The notes under the pieces are model-generated. The model was not told where the DNA came from. It saw only the letters and a program-made list of their open reading frames with translations, and made no database searches. A stretch of 64,000 nucleotides of DNA from Adiantum capillus-veneris (lineage: Eukaryota > Streptophyta > Polypodiopsida > Polypodiales > Pteridaceae): contig CM043952.1 in NCBI GenBank assembly GCA_014529385.2, positions 152,303,057 through 152,367,056 on the forward strand, given 5' to 3'. Position numbers and translations under genes: made by a program. Within the stretch, counting starts at the first letter, position 1. Each line of letters begins with the position of its first letter. Positions 1 through 9,793 of the stretch are shown here, piece after piece.

Positions 1-1035
1 ATTTATGGGATTTTTGTTATAATCAAAAGACCAAAATCTTGAAAATACTGACAAAGAGGAAAATTTTGGTCTTTCAAGGCCTCTTTCATTAACATAATGA
101 GGTTATCGGACAAAACCTAAGGTGTATAATGTATCTAAAGGTCAATACCCATCAACCAAGCATTTTTTAAGGGTTCAAACTCATAGGCATCTTGTAATTT
201 AAGTTCATTTAAGAAAATTTGTAGTGCGTAATTTCTTGCAAAAAAAACATTGCTATGAAAAACTGACGAAACTGTGTATATAGATCTCCCAATTGTGTCC
301 ATATGAGGTATTTGTATACAAATAAGTGAGATGAACGGAAAAATCCAAAAGTGGACTTTATTTTAAGGCATATCTTTGATAAATAAAAATTATAACTACA
401 ACATGTGCAGTTTTTTGGATATGCCATAAATCACAAAATGTGGCTTGCATAACCATTAAAAATTATCACCTTATGTAATAGAGTCATAGATCTAGTATAT
501 ATGCATCATAAGACATTGTAAATTTAGATGAACTAAATGTTTTTTGTGATTGTTAATTAAAATTGTGAACATTGCATATTTGACCCACAAGACTTTCTAT
601 ATTTAATTCTAGTCACAAAGAATTTTTTTCTCACATGATAATTGCAAAAATATCAAGCACATATATAAGTAGTTACCACTAATTATTGCATGCACCCTGC
701 TCATTTTTTTCTTAGGCTAGAGTACGAGTTTTAATGAAACACTGAATGTTGTTTTGTGTAGGTTCTTTTCATGAGTGTAGTTACTATTGAGGTTATGATC
801 AAAAGAGAGGGAGTATAATTTGTATGAGTACTTTGAATAACATTTTATAAGTTTGCAAAAGCATTTCTTGAGATGTGTTCTAGATTTCATGTACCATGTT
901 ATTTAAATTTGCAAAAAAAGGACACTAAAGTGTCCTTTTTGGTACCAAACTAGTGTTAAAGGAAGTTTGATTATATGTCAAAGGAGAATTATGCTCCCTT
1001 ATGTTTTGCAAAGAAAGGGGGTACAATGAATTGGG
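1..1035. other. AT-rich stretch without a recognisable gene
   Basis: No convincing coding segment is visible on either strand; short open frames are low-complexity and lack motifs. The one structured item is a perfect 12-bp inverted repeat at about 915-940 (AAAAAGGACACT, AA, AGTGTCCTTTTT). No LTR ends were recognised. Confidence 0.5.
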
Positions 1036-2016
1036 GTGATTGGTTGTATGAAAAATTTTCTACTCAGGTTTGTTTGTCACATTAAAGGAAGACTCAAAAT
1101 GGTAGCAAATTATGTGCATATATGGCTGCTTTGTTACATTTTCCCAGAAGACACCAAATGTGACAATAGTGTTGTAGAGGAGCAAGTATTACCTGGGTCT
1201 TCTAGCAAATCAGTAGTCGTTAAGAAAGATGAGCCTTCAACTCAGAAAGTGGACTTACTAGTAGGATTGAAAGAGAATCAAGAGAAATTGGAGTCCTTAA
1301 AGTTTTTGGTGCAGGTAGGGTATTCAGAGGAAGAAGCCCTAAGGTGTGTGCAGACTCCAAAGATGGTGGATTCCTTGAAGAAGCTAGATGTATCCATTCC
1401 TAATCCTGAGTTTAATGCAGGTGCACAACCATATTCTTGATCAGAGGTTAAATCCTTTGTTGGACTTGGAGAGGCAAGTATTGGGACAGGAGGAATTGGA
1501 TGTAAATGGGGTTCTTAAGTCTGAGGGAGATGTTCATGTGCTCAGATAGCTGTTGATGGATAGCATGCAGGATGCATGGACATCTATGAGGGAAAGATTG
1601 TCTATTGTGCTTAAGCATCCATATGAGCTAGTGAAAATAGGTTATTTAGTACTTATGAAGCTAATCTTCTTGTGCAAGTTGACTAATCGAAAAGGAAAGG
1701 GAGTATTGGATAAACCAGGTTCAAGAGCATATGGCAAAGCAAAAGAAGATGAAAGTGTTGGAAGAGCAAGAGCAAGGTATAGAGCAAGTGTAGCATTGTT
1801 CACAGCAAGGAGAGTCTTCAAAATGACCAGTATAGGAGAAGCAAAAACAATTGTGAGACTGAGAAACAACAGGATGTGGAGCATGTGAAGCAGGTTTCTA
1901 TATATGGAGATGGATCAAAGGAAGCTATAGTGGATGAGGCAAAGCAAGAAGCTGAAAAGGATCAAAGTGCAAATGCAATTATGAATGTATCTGAGAAGAT
2001 GGTGGATGAATCTTAA
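1036..2016 (+). pseudogene. unidentified charged coding relic
   Basis: Three plus-strand pieces read as a Lys/Glu-rich protein broken by stops and frame changes. The first (1036-1440, 134 codons) contains VGYSEEEALRC and a helical, acidic C-terminal half. The second starts at 1553 with MMDSMQDAW. The third ends in EKMVDES before a TAA at 2014-2016. The composition suggests coiled coil. It lies 750 bp upstream of a gypsy protease on the same strand, so it could be the gag-side remains of that element, but no zinc knuckle or gag homology region is visible. Function is not recognised. Confidence 0.3.
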
Positions 2017-2333
2017 GTACCAATTGACCATATTGATTCTGGCATATTGGTTATTGTTCTTAAAGTTTAAAAGGAATGAAGGTAGTATCTATGTCTGCTC
2101 AAGGCAACATTGATTGAGCAAGAAAATATAGTTTAGTTATTAGACTCATTGTGGCTTTTGTCTACATTTTGTAATCAAGGGATATATGAGTCCAAGTCAA
2201 ATTTCTACAAAATCCACCACTGGGTTGTGCCATGTGTTGACTAGATAGTGCTCCATATGAAGATTGGAGATCAGAGTGGTCATTTATCAAAAGCCCAGAC
2301 ACTCAAGACCTTACCCTCATACTTGGGAGATAA

Positions 2334-2562
2334 TGAAGATACATCATTGATATGAAATACCACAAAACTAAATTGGGCAAAGTAGACTTTGGATATGGAT
2401 AACCTGTAGTAATCGTGTCATCACCTATTTAATGCACTATAACATTGGGAGATACATCATTGATATGCAATACCACAAAACTAAATTGGGCAAAGTAGAA
2501 TTTGGGTATGGATAACCTGTAGTAATCGTGTCATCACCTATTTAATGCACTATAACATTGGA
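2334..2562. repeat. two-copy tandem duplication, unit about 113 bp
   Basis: Copy 1 (2334-2446) and copy 2 (2447-2557) both run from GGGAGATA through CACAAAACTAAATTGGGCAA to CACTATAACATTGG. They differ by a few substitutions and a small indel. No coding sense is seen; it lies between the charged relic and the protease relic. Confidence 0.8.
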
Positions 2563-2760
2563 TGGGTTGTTAAAGATCAGACCACATCTATGGAAAGATC
2601 AACAAAGAACTTTAGAGAAAATGGGGATAATAGGACTAATGAAAGAAAAAACCTAAGAGTTGCACTTAGAAGAATCTCAAAGTAAACTTGTCAATCCATT
2701 ACTGTGAACAAAGTCAAAGATTATTGGAAAGGTAATGAAGGAAACACAACTCCTCCAATG

Positions 2761-3258
2761 GAATATAAAAATGTAAAAACCATGGTTATAGTAGATAGTG
2801 GGGCGGGAATTTTCATAGCAACAAAAGGAGTTTGGGAAGCCTGGGGTAGACTAGCAATTACGAAAACATGAATGAAATTACAATTGGCAGATGGACACAT
2901 TGAACAACCAATGGGATTGTTAGAAAATGTGGCAGTCAGCTCATGTGGAATTGACTATCAACATACATTTGCCATTGTAGATTTCAAAAAAAAAGATGAA
3001 TTACAAAATAATCTTGGGGTGACCTTTCATGAGAAAGATGCAATTGATCCAAGACTGGAGAAATGATTACCTATACCTAAAACAAATTGGATCAATTATA
3101 CGTGTAAACTTGAAAGATCACTTTTACAAGGATGTCCTAAAAACACTATCTTATAGTTCGATTCAAAAATATCAATTGAAACCAAATTACCATCATGGTT
3201 GAAAAAAGACAGTCCTATTTGGATGTGTGGAGATTCAGAGAATGGTAGTATACGATGA
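2761..3258 (+). pseudogene. Ty3-gypsy aspartic protease relic
   Basis: The translated frame has the retroviral-type protease active site, VIVDSGAG, at about 2790, followed by a run typical of plant gypsy proteases (MKLQLADG, then LENVAVSSCGI, then HTFAIVDF). The Asp of DSG would be the catalytic residue. Interrupting stops occur at about 2869 and 3064, and further stops follow. The frame carries on as weak protease-to-RT linker sequence (LPSWLKKDSPIWMCGDSENG) to about 3255. No reverse transcriptase follows, because the next sequence is a copia LTR of opposite orientation. A gypsy pol fragment is well supported; the lineage is not resolved. Confidence 0.7.
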
Positions 3259-3306
3259 GATGATTGCATCTTGAATTGGGAAGTAAACGATTGGTGGAAT
3301 TAGGGT

Positions 3307-3561
3307 TGTTGGAAACACACACAGCTTGGAGAAGACAAAGGATGCTCAAGCCACACAACAAAGAGTGTATGACTTAGTGTGCAATACAAAAGATATATAG
3401 CCCTAGATTAATGGGCGTATATACAATACACGAGGGAAAAAACCTCCTAGTGAGGGAAAAAATTCCCCGGCGGTCCTAAGTGTGTTCACACACATTACTA
3501 CCACATGTATATGTGGTAGTGATGTGTTTTCACACGTCACTACCACATGTATATGGTAACA
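3307..3561 (-). mobile_element. 3' LTR of a truncated copia element
   Basis: On the minus strand the segment begins TGTTACCATATACATG and ends TTTCCAACA, so it has TG..CA ends. It lies directly after a polypurine tract and the RNase H tail of a copia pol. Inside are two copies of an ACCACATGTATATG palindromic segment around 3490-3560. At 255 bp it is a typical short copia LTR. The 5' part of the element is gone, so no target duplication can be tested. Confidence 0.75.
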
Positions 3562-3578
3562 AATTCCCCCTAGGAGTG
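3562..3578 (-). promoter_or_regulatory. polypurine tract of the copia fragment
   Basis: Minus-strand CCTAGGGGGAATT abuts the TG of the 3' LTR, the normal place for the plus-strand primer of reverse transcription. Confidence 0.7.
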
Positions 3579-3776
3579 ATGCAGTGAACAAGAGCTGGCA
3601 CCTAGAGTAGAGGGAAGTGCCATGGCCTGTGGGAGTAAGCCTAAAGCTTTGCAGAAATCTTCAAACTTCTCATGAGACAATGCCTTTGTGAAAAGATCTA
3701 CAAGGTTATCCTGTGTTGGCACATAAACCATTAGGAAAAGTTTGGACTCAAATTTGGACCTTGTAAGAAATGCCAT
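3570..3776 (-). pseudogene. Ty1-copia RNase H C-terminal fragment
   Basis: The 68-codon frame contains YVPTQDNLVDLFTKAL and EKFEDFCKALGL, the signature end of copia RNase H, where the retained Asp sits in DLFTKAL. The usual residue at the V of NLVD is Ala. It stops just before the polypurine tract and 3' LTR, in normal copia order. Everything upstream (gag, integrase, RT) is missing. The sequence changes abruptly at about 3776. Confidence 0.8.
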
Positions 3777-4015
3777 GTATGCGTAGAGAGAGATAATACA
3801 AAATTCATTTTAACCCTTTTTCATACATGTTTTCTAAAATTTGGATATCTTATTCATGCAAGGTATGTTTATTAAAAAACCCAAAAAGTATTTCAGTCAT
3901 AATAACACTTCATTGTGCACGGTGGGTACTGAATCCAATGCCGAATATCTCAATCTTTAGCATTTTTGAAAACTAAGCTCTATTTCCTTGCCTCCTTCTT
4001 CCCCCCCATTCCCTC

Positions 4016-4511
4016 TTGTGTTCTCTCACGCATGCACGATATTCAAATTTCCATTCTTCTATCACCCCCACCTCCTTTTGCACACACTTTCGATCAGTCA
4101 TGTCTCAGTCGACACTTGTAGCTTCTCCACGAAAAATTTCTACGAGGAATAGGAGAGATGTATATCACATGCACATAGAGCTTAAGATCACAGAGCATGA
4201 AAATTATGGACCTTTGGCTAGACGACAGAATGTATCCAAAGAATTCCATCACAAAATCCACTCTACCTTTTAAGGATATTACATCCTTAGTGAACTATGT
4301 CGAAGATGGCCACCATGTCTTGTATGGCTACACTAAGCAGTTGACTGCAAGAAATTATGTTCTGGAACAAGAGAGAGATATTGTTTACAGCGAGAATGTT
4401 TGCTTACACCAGAAAGTCATGCAATGTACTCAACAAGTTGAAGACAGGAAAGAGACCATCAAGGAGCTTACACAACAACTAAGAGAAAAAAAAACAGTGC
4501 TAATTCTTTGA
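4016..4511 (+). pseudogene. coiled-coil ORF relic of unknown family
   Basis: Two overlapping plus frames read as one gene with a frame change near 4200-4270. The upstream part has a basic start (SQSTLVASPRKIS). The downstream part ends in a predicted coiled coil (EQERDIVYSENVCLHQKV, then ETIKELTQQLREKK) closed by TGA at about 4510. Just after it the sequence again looks Lys-rich and open in another frame. It may be the N-terminal exon of the transposase-like relic that follows on the same strand. No family is recognised. Confidence 0.3.
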
Positions 4512-4649
4512 CAAAGAGAAAGAAAACTAAGAGACATCAAGGACTTGAAAGTTGGCTCGGGACAAATCAAGAAAAGAGTGCAAGCCATCAAGCGAGTGCA
4601 TCTATACTTCTTAGGTTTATATATCTTTTACTACTAACATGGTAGACCT

Positions 4650-5690
4650 TTGCTTCACCCTGAGAAGGAAGTGGAGCGCAACACAATCACCTCCTCGGCC
4701 CATTACGGGCTCATATCGAATCGCAAAAATTTAGCTGGCGTCTTGGATGATAAGCGCTATGGTAAGATCATTGCTAAACATCTTGACATCCATTTACAGG
4801 AGAACCAACTCTCTGCACGGAATGTTCAATCAATTTTGGATGAAGCTAGTATATCCAATAAGGGATATGCTGTAGCATCATTTGCAGTGCCGACCCATTA
4901 GAAAAGGTTTTTGATCCCTAGGTCCTCTTACTCAGGTCTGTGCAAAGACAGGTCAAAAATATCCACATCAAGCATACACTACTTCCAAACCCGTTCTCTA
5001 CTCAAAAAACAAGATGGTAAGTCAACGAGGAGGTGCTTCAAAAGCTAGGAAGTCCTTTCCATATTGAATCGACATACAGATCACCAAAAGGAGAAGAAAT
5101 GGTCTATGACAATTATAATAATATTTTTTATGATATGATCGCGTTGCAGTCATACATTGTGCAGTTGTTCGATGTTATTCTTGAAGAGCACAACGGCGTC
5201 CTGAAGTTTGTCATCAAGCTAGATGAGTGCGAGCTTGTAAAGGAGACAAAGGTTGAGCGAGTCACAATCACACTTATGAATAGAGCTCTAGATGCAATCA
5301 TTGGACCAGATGATCCTCAAAACTTTAATGTGCAATCTGAGCACAACATTTTCCTTCTTGCGACGTTCAAAGTGTGTAGAAGTTATGTTTAAGATAATTA
5401 TCGTTATGTTACAATTGAATGCTTTCAAATGTGCATTATAAAAAGTCAAAATTATCCTTTTAGGTACCCACTGCGAACTTTGATATATTTTCATCAAACA
5501 ACATACCAAAAACAAGAAGCGAACAGAGAAATGGAAAGAAATTCTATGTGGAGGGCATGGGATCCTACAATGTAAAGTGGCATATGGCTGGAGACCTAAA
5601 AACCTTGAAATGCATGTACAATGTTTCCAAAGGAGCAACAAGCAAAAGCCCTTGCTTGTATTGCAGGGAGGGGTTCACATGCGACTGCAT
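4650..5690 (+). pseudogene. transposase-like multi-exon relic
   Basis: Three open pieces lie in order: 4650-4901 (RYGKIIAKHLDIHLQENQL), 5033-5392 (LYS-PHE-rich, with SYIVQLFDVILEEHNG and FVIKLDECELVKETKVERV) and a piece beginning after a splice-acceptor-like ATCCTTTTAG at 5462. The last piece reads KWHMAGDLKTLKC then SPCLYC at about 5570-5660. A 'GDLK..' block followed by a CxxC pair is a pattern remembered from large eukaryotic transposase-like proteins of unsettled family, so a DNA transposon is inferred, not shown. The frame breaks at about 5665, where an opposite-strand frame begins. Confidence 0.35.
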
Positions 5691-6482
5691 CCTTGTATAT
5701 CATTGCTAGTGCCTCTCTTGGTTCGATAAACTCACCCGCTATTACATGAGCATCCATGACATAATACTTGTCATCAACAGGGTCAATTATATTGTCATCC
5801 TCTTGTAGATTTTGAGTAACTATAGCAAGGTAGTAGTCCTCTCTCAAGTCAAACAGCTCCATGATGTCATTAAGCATTACATAATGATGATCACCGATGG
5901 GGACGGTAGGGAGCACATTTGTTGACAAAGCTCTCTCTGGCAACTGAACACCTTCTTAAACACACGAAGCACCACTTGGTGGTTGCACCAACTTGTCATC
6001 AGTGATTGAACGGTGACTACTCTCGGCCTCCTCTACTATGTCCCGCTGATCGTCCAGATTAACATTCAAAAAGAGTATGAACCCAGCATAGTATTCTGCA
6101 ACTCGACACTTTTGATTATGTATAGGATATCTAATGTCATTCCTGTGAGACTATAGTGGCAACTTGAGGTTGCTCCTGTAGAAAATATCTTTCTTTAAAC
6201 GATCAAAATTGATATCCTTCATATGAACATATCGACAACCCCCAAACTTAAATGTGCCGTTGATCGTCTGCCGCTCATATGTCTGATGAAACTCTGCAAG
6301 GAAATGTGATGTAGAAGCCAAACAAATTCTTGCAATGAGAAGGTAGGGTTGAAAATAGGCTTGAATTCCTACTCCCACCACTTCTAAAGCCCAATTCTAT
6401 AGAGAAAATGGTACAGCTTGTCTTTGGGTGCCTCGTTAGAGCAAGGCAGCTCCTCCTCTATCTCAATTTCAAAGGGATCCAT
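5596..6482 (-). pseudogene. unidentified minus-strand protein relic
   Basis: A minus frame starts at ATG 6480-6482 (MDPFEIEIEEELPC). It meets stops, continues with a frame change as FKFGGCRYVHMKDINFDRLK (about 6245) and then stays open through two more stops to 5596. Readable segments are RVAEYYAGFILFLNVN, HHYVMLNDIMELFDLRED and DDKYYVMDAHVIAGEF. It converges on and overlaps the last 95 bp of the plus-strand transposase-like relic, so one of the two overlapping ends is not original coding. It could be the second gene of the same transposon. No known domain is recognised. Confidence 0.35.
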
Positions 6483-6691
6483 TTTTGGAGATAGGTAAGA
6501 AAACTTGGGTTGTTGGTTAGGGTAAAGGTTCCTAGGAAGGCACTGGCTAACACTAGCAAGTACGAAGGGGGGACTGATGGGCCTCCTATATGTAGACTCC
6601 TCAGGAACTCGACCAGGTCCTTATAGCCACCCTTATGCTTGCATTAGTAATGATGCAATGAATGTAGCACAAAGACCAAGTCAAGCTCAAT
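6483..6691. other. short intergenic stretch upstream of a promoter repeat
   Basis: Lies between the start of the minus-strand relic (6482) and the duplicated promoter block. No motif beyond ordinary sequence is seen. Confidence 0.4.
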
Positions 6692-6862
6692 CATCCATAT
6701 GACATGTGTCGTGGTTGGGTGATTACCGTAGCAATATAAAGCACCTTGACTGCACACTGTGGAACTCTCTCACATCTACACAACCATCCATATGACACGT
6801 GTCGTGGTTGGGTGAGTACCGTAGCTATATAAAGCACCTTGACTGCACACTCCAGAACTCGC
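6692..6862 (+). promoter_or_regulatory. duplicated promoter block with G-box and TATA box
   Basis: A 93-bp unit occurs twice in tandem (6692-6784 and 6785-6862). Each unit runs from CATCCATATGACA through CGTGGTTGGGTGA to a TATA-like box and AAGCACCTTGACTGCACAC. Copy 2 has a perfect CACGTG G-box (6796-6801) inside a GACACGTGTC palindrome and a TATATAAA at 6826-6833. Copy 1 has the weaker GACATGTGTC and CAATATAAA. The spacing of G-box to TATA (about 25 bp) and TATA to the ATG at 6902 (about 70 bp) fits a plant core promoter. Promoter function is inferred. Confidence 0.5.
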
Positions 6863-6867
6863 CATCA

Positions 6868-6899
6868 TCTTTTGGGAAAGGCGAAGCTTTCCCAAAAGA
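6868..6899 (+). promoter_or_regulatory. 13-bp hairpin directly before a start codon
   Basis: TCTTTTGGGAAAG (6868-6880), loop GCGAAG, CTTTCCCAAAAGA (6887-6899) is a perfect inverted repeat. The ATG of the small ORF begins at 6902, two bases after the stem. If transcribed it would be a stable 5'-UTR stem-loop. Confidence 0.7.
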
Positions 6900-6901
6900 C
6901 G

Positions 6902-7066
6902 ATGGCGGAAATGAAGGAGGTCGAGAAAATGCTAGTTGAGGCAAAAGCTCGTCGAAAGGAGCTGAAGAAGAAAAAAAAAGGAAACCAAAAGGCAAAGGCT
7001 GAGGAAAACAACACTGCAAAGACCGAGGACAAGAAACCACCAACGATAAAGGAGGAAGAAGAATAA
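6902..7066 (+). CDS. small Lys/Glu-rich ORF, 54 aa, unknown
   Basis: The ATG at 6902 is chosen because it follows the promoter block and hairpin; an upstream in-frame ATG at 6839 would lie at the TATA box. The product begins MAEMKEVEKMLVEAKARRKE, runs through KKKKKGNQKAK and ends KPPTIKEEEE. It is highly charged with an amphipathic helix at the N-terminus and no cysteines. It resembles low-complexity ends of many nuclear proteins, so no function is assigned. It is intact with its own TATA box, but it could be chance open sequence in a transposon relic. Confidence 0.35.
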   Translation: MAEMKEVEKMLVEAKARRKELKKKKKGNQKAKAEENNTAKTEDKKPPTIKEEEE

Positions 7067-7332
7067 TTGTAATGGACAAACAAGATAGTGCATCAATCAC
7101 CTCTTAGTCTTGTGTAATAGAGTCCTTGAAGATAATGCAAATGTCTTCATATCTTGTTCCTTTCACTCTACCTCTTTGTTTCTTTTTTTGGTAACTAATT
7201 ATCAAGGAAGAGATTTATCAAAATGTGTCACACCACTATGGAAGTGAAAGGTTTATGTCACACAATCGTTAATATGCTCGTGCTTTGCAACAACAAAAAA
7301 ATATTGCACCACAACGCGATGTAAAGCTCTCT

Positions 7333-7472
7333 TCACGATAAGGGTGGTCCCTGTCACGTTGTAACGCGACATCCAAATGTCGCGCCACAACATCATAGGA
7401 AGGTGCATCCACGATATGGGTGGTCCTATCACGTTGTAACGCAACATCCAAATGTCGCGCCACAACTCAATT
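7333..7472. repeat. two-copy tandem repeat, unit about 76 bp
   Basis: CACGATAAGGGTGGTCC and CACGATATGGGTGGTCC begin two copies that both contain ATCCAAATGTCGCGCCACAA. The unit is unusually CpG-rich for this window. No coding function is evident. Confidence 0.75.
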
Positions 7473-7533
7473 AATTGTGGCCACCGCCACATGCATATCC
7501 CACATTTAGTAATAATGATAATGTCCTTGGCGC

Positions 7534-7541
7534 TTATATAA
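7534..7541 (+). promoter_or_regulatory. TATA box upstream of the H3-like pseudogene
   Basis: TTATATAA at 7534-7541 lies about 140 bp before the ATG at 7680, followed by a C/T-rich leader. A retained promoter argues against a simple retrocopy. Confidence 0.35.
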
Positions 7542-7679
7542 CGTTTCGATTTCCAAATACCTCACTGCTATTTCACCTCTATCCTCACCTCTCAGAGTCG
7601 GCTTTTGCAACCTAAACTTCTCATTGTTCAATCTTCTCCGTATTCTTTCCCACAACGCTTTCCAGGGTAAACAGGTTCC

Positions 7680-8100
7680 ATGGTTTGCGTGAAGCAGACC
7701 GCAAGGAAGGTTTACCCGCAAGACAACCAACCTTCATCATCAAGAGTTGCATGCAAAACCCTGCCTAATCTTTAGGCAACAATGCATAGTCGGAGGTACG
7801 AGCAAAACGGAAGCGTTCTGCTTGAGCTGCCCAAACTCCAACGGCATATCTCTCTGGCTATTCCTAAGTTATCCTTCAAAAGAGTAGTTCACCAGATTTG
7901 TGAGAGAGAGAATTTGGATTTTTGGTGGGCCATAAGTGCCATGGATTGCCTCCAGGAGGCAGTCAAGGACTTTCTGATAGAGTTGTTCCAAGGCAGCTAC
8001 GTCCTCACAGCTCCTACTCACAGAGTGACAGTGATACCCGTGATACCCCTGATCATATTTGGAATGTACAACCCATTCAAACCAAATATGACAGTGGTAC
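7680..8100 (+). pseudogene. divergent histone H3-like pseudogene
   Basis: The frame starts MVCVKQTARKVY, keeping the KQTARK of the H3 tail (H3 K4-K9). One in-frame TAG (7773-7775) follows at codon 32. The fold region then aligns block by block: NGSVLLELPKLQRH matches PGTVALREI, IPKLSFKRVVHQI matches the alpha-1 block, CLQEAVKDFLIELF matches ALQEAAEAYLVGLF, and HRVTVIP matches KRVTIMP. Tail length agrees with H3 to within one residue and there are no introns. A Trp aligns with the Trp that marks plant CENH3 at the start of helix 2, but loop 1 is short, so CENH3 versus ordinary H3 stays open. The C-terminal helix is lost and an LTR starts at 8101. Translation from the ATG at 7782 would run on into the LTR. 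Confidence 0.7.
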
Positions 8101-9159
8101 TGATAGCCATTTTTTGGCTCTCCATAATTGCCATAGTGAGCTACCTCACCCTATCAAATCACTCAAATATTATGGTTATCCTCACCCTTTCACTGTACAT
8201 AGGCGTGTGTGAGTTAGGGAATTTTTTCCATATCTCCTTAAAACCCTCACTTAGCTAGTCACTGCGCTAGTTGAGCCAAAAAAATAAATAAAATAAAAAA
8301 ATAGTAAAATATATTATACCCATTTGCGTGTAAATATTTCATTGTATATAGGGTCTAAATTTTAAAATTTATATAATTATTTTGGTATTTATTTAAATAT
8401 TTCTACCGAGGTGTGCGTTATTTGCCTATATATGCTATGTACATTGATTCACCATTACCACAATTTTCTTACCATTTTGCATACTCTTTATTCCATATAA
8501 ATATATTTTCATGCAAGCTTCTCTTATTTTTGGTGTGAATCCACTCCAAGGAAAAACCTCAAAAATACCTTTCACCGTCAAGTCATTGCCTTTCACTAAA
8601 TTCCTATTTCCTACAAGAATTCTTTCTTGCCTCTTGTAAATAAATATACATCAATAAAACAAATGAGGTTCCTCCTCATTTGATTCCCTATATTTTCAAA
8701 TATTTATTTTTTATATATTTATAGCCCACGCTATTTTAGATTCCATAAATTGTTTATATATACTAGTCTGTCTTTTTTCATCATATCCATATATTATATT
8801 TATGCATAATCCACAACCATGCATATCTTCAAACCTCTTAGAATCAATTAGGTCATGCTCTCATGCAAGGAGGGGCTCACCTTTGGAGCCATATGCAAAT
8901 TCAACAAAAGGAGGGCCATTGAAGACTTTTTTGTAAAGAAAAGTAGGCATTTTGGTGGGATTTTTTATATCCATCTCCACTCCAAATTTGAAGTGGTGGT
9001 TAGAAGACAAAATGTGGACCAAGAGATGAATAATCACCTTCAAAAATTTTAATAAGTTTTGGAGCTACCACCGGTGAGGTATGATTTTTTTATTGGACCC
9101 CAGTCTACCCACTTTTCTCACAAGTAGCCCGTAGTCTTCTCTCACCTCTTTCCACACTT

Positions 9160-9197
<38 letters not shown>

Positions 9198-9631
9198 TCC
9201 TCTCAATCCCTCACTCAAACCTGCACCTTCCATGGTTTCTCTCACCTTCTTCACCATTAACCTCCCCTCTTACTTCCATAGATCTCATATGAGCTCTCCA
9301 TGTACATACACCATCTCTATGCCTCTCTCTATTACTTCCAAAGTACAATTCCATCTTACCCCTTCTCTATACACATAAATTCAGCATGTAAACCATGCTT
9401 AACCTCTGCAAATTGAGACATCTCATTAACCAAATTGCCATTTTCATCGTGGTAATCAACCTTGGTGGCGGTGGCATAAAGAAGAGAAGAAGAAGAAGAG
9501 GGTCGGTAGCCATTTTGGGAACCTACACAAGTAAGTCCTTCTTCAAGCTTCACCATCACAAGGATTCCCTCACTTCATTCAACTATCTTACTTCAACCAT
9601 CCACCTCATTCTACCCATTGTAAATATAACA
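8101..9631 (+). mobile_element. element A, 5' LTR
   Basis: This 1.53-kb segment begins TGATAGCC and is repeated at 13353-15106 with scattered substitutions. The second copy is preceded by a polypurine tract, which sets the plus orientation. The segment includes a (CA)n tract at 9160-9197 and an AG-rich patch near 9480. No open frame in it looks coding. The 3' boundary is put where similarity to the other copy ends; a longer LTR whose partner was truncated is possible. The flank GGTAC before 8101 was not found after the other copy. Confidence 0.65.
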
Positions 9632-9732
9632 TAAACTTTCTATTGATTACTAACACTAACCACTAACATACTGACACAAAATAGCCATTGACCTAACCAT
9701 AAAAGACACCTCACCTCAAGACATGTGCATAG

Positions 9733-9793
<61 letters not shown>

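Noticed and set aside
9120-9200. CRISPR-like spacing of short repeats
   Set aside because: These are simple CA tracts; no repeat-spacer structure and no cas genes occur anywhere in the window.
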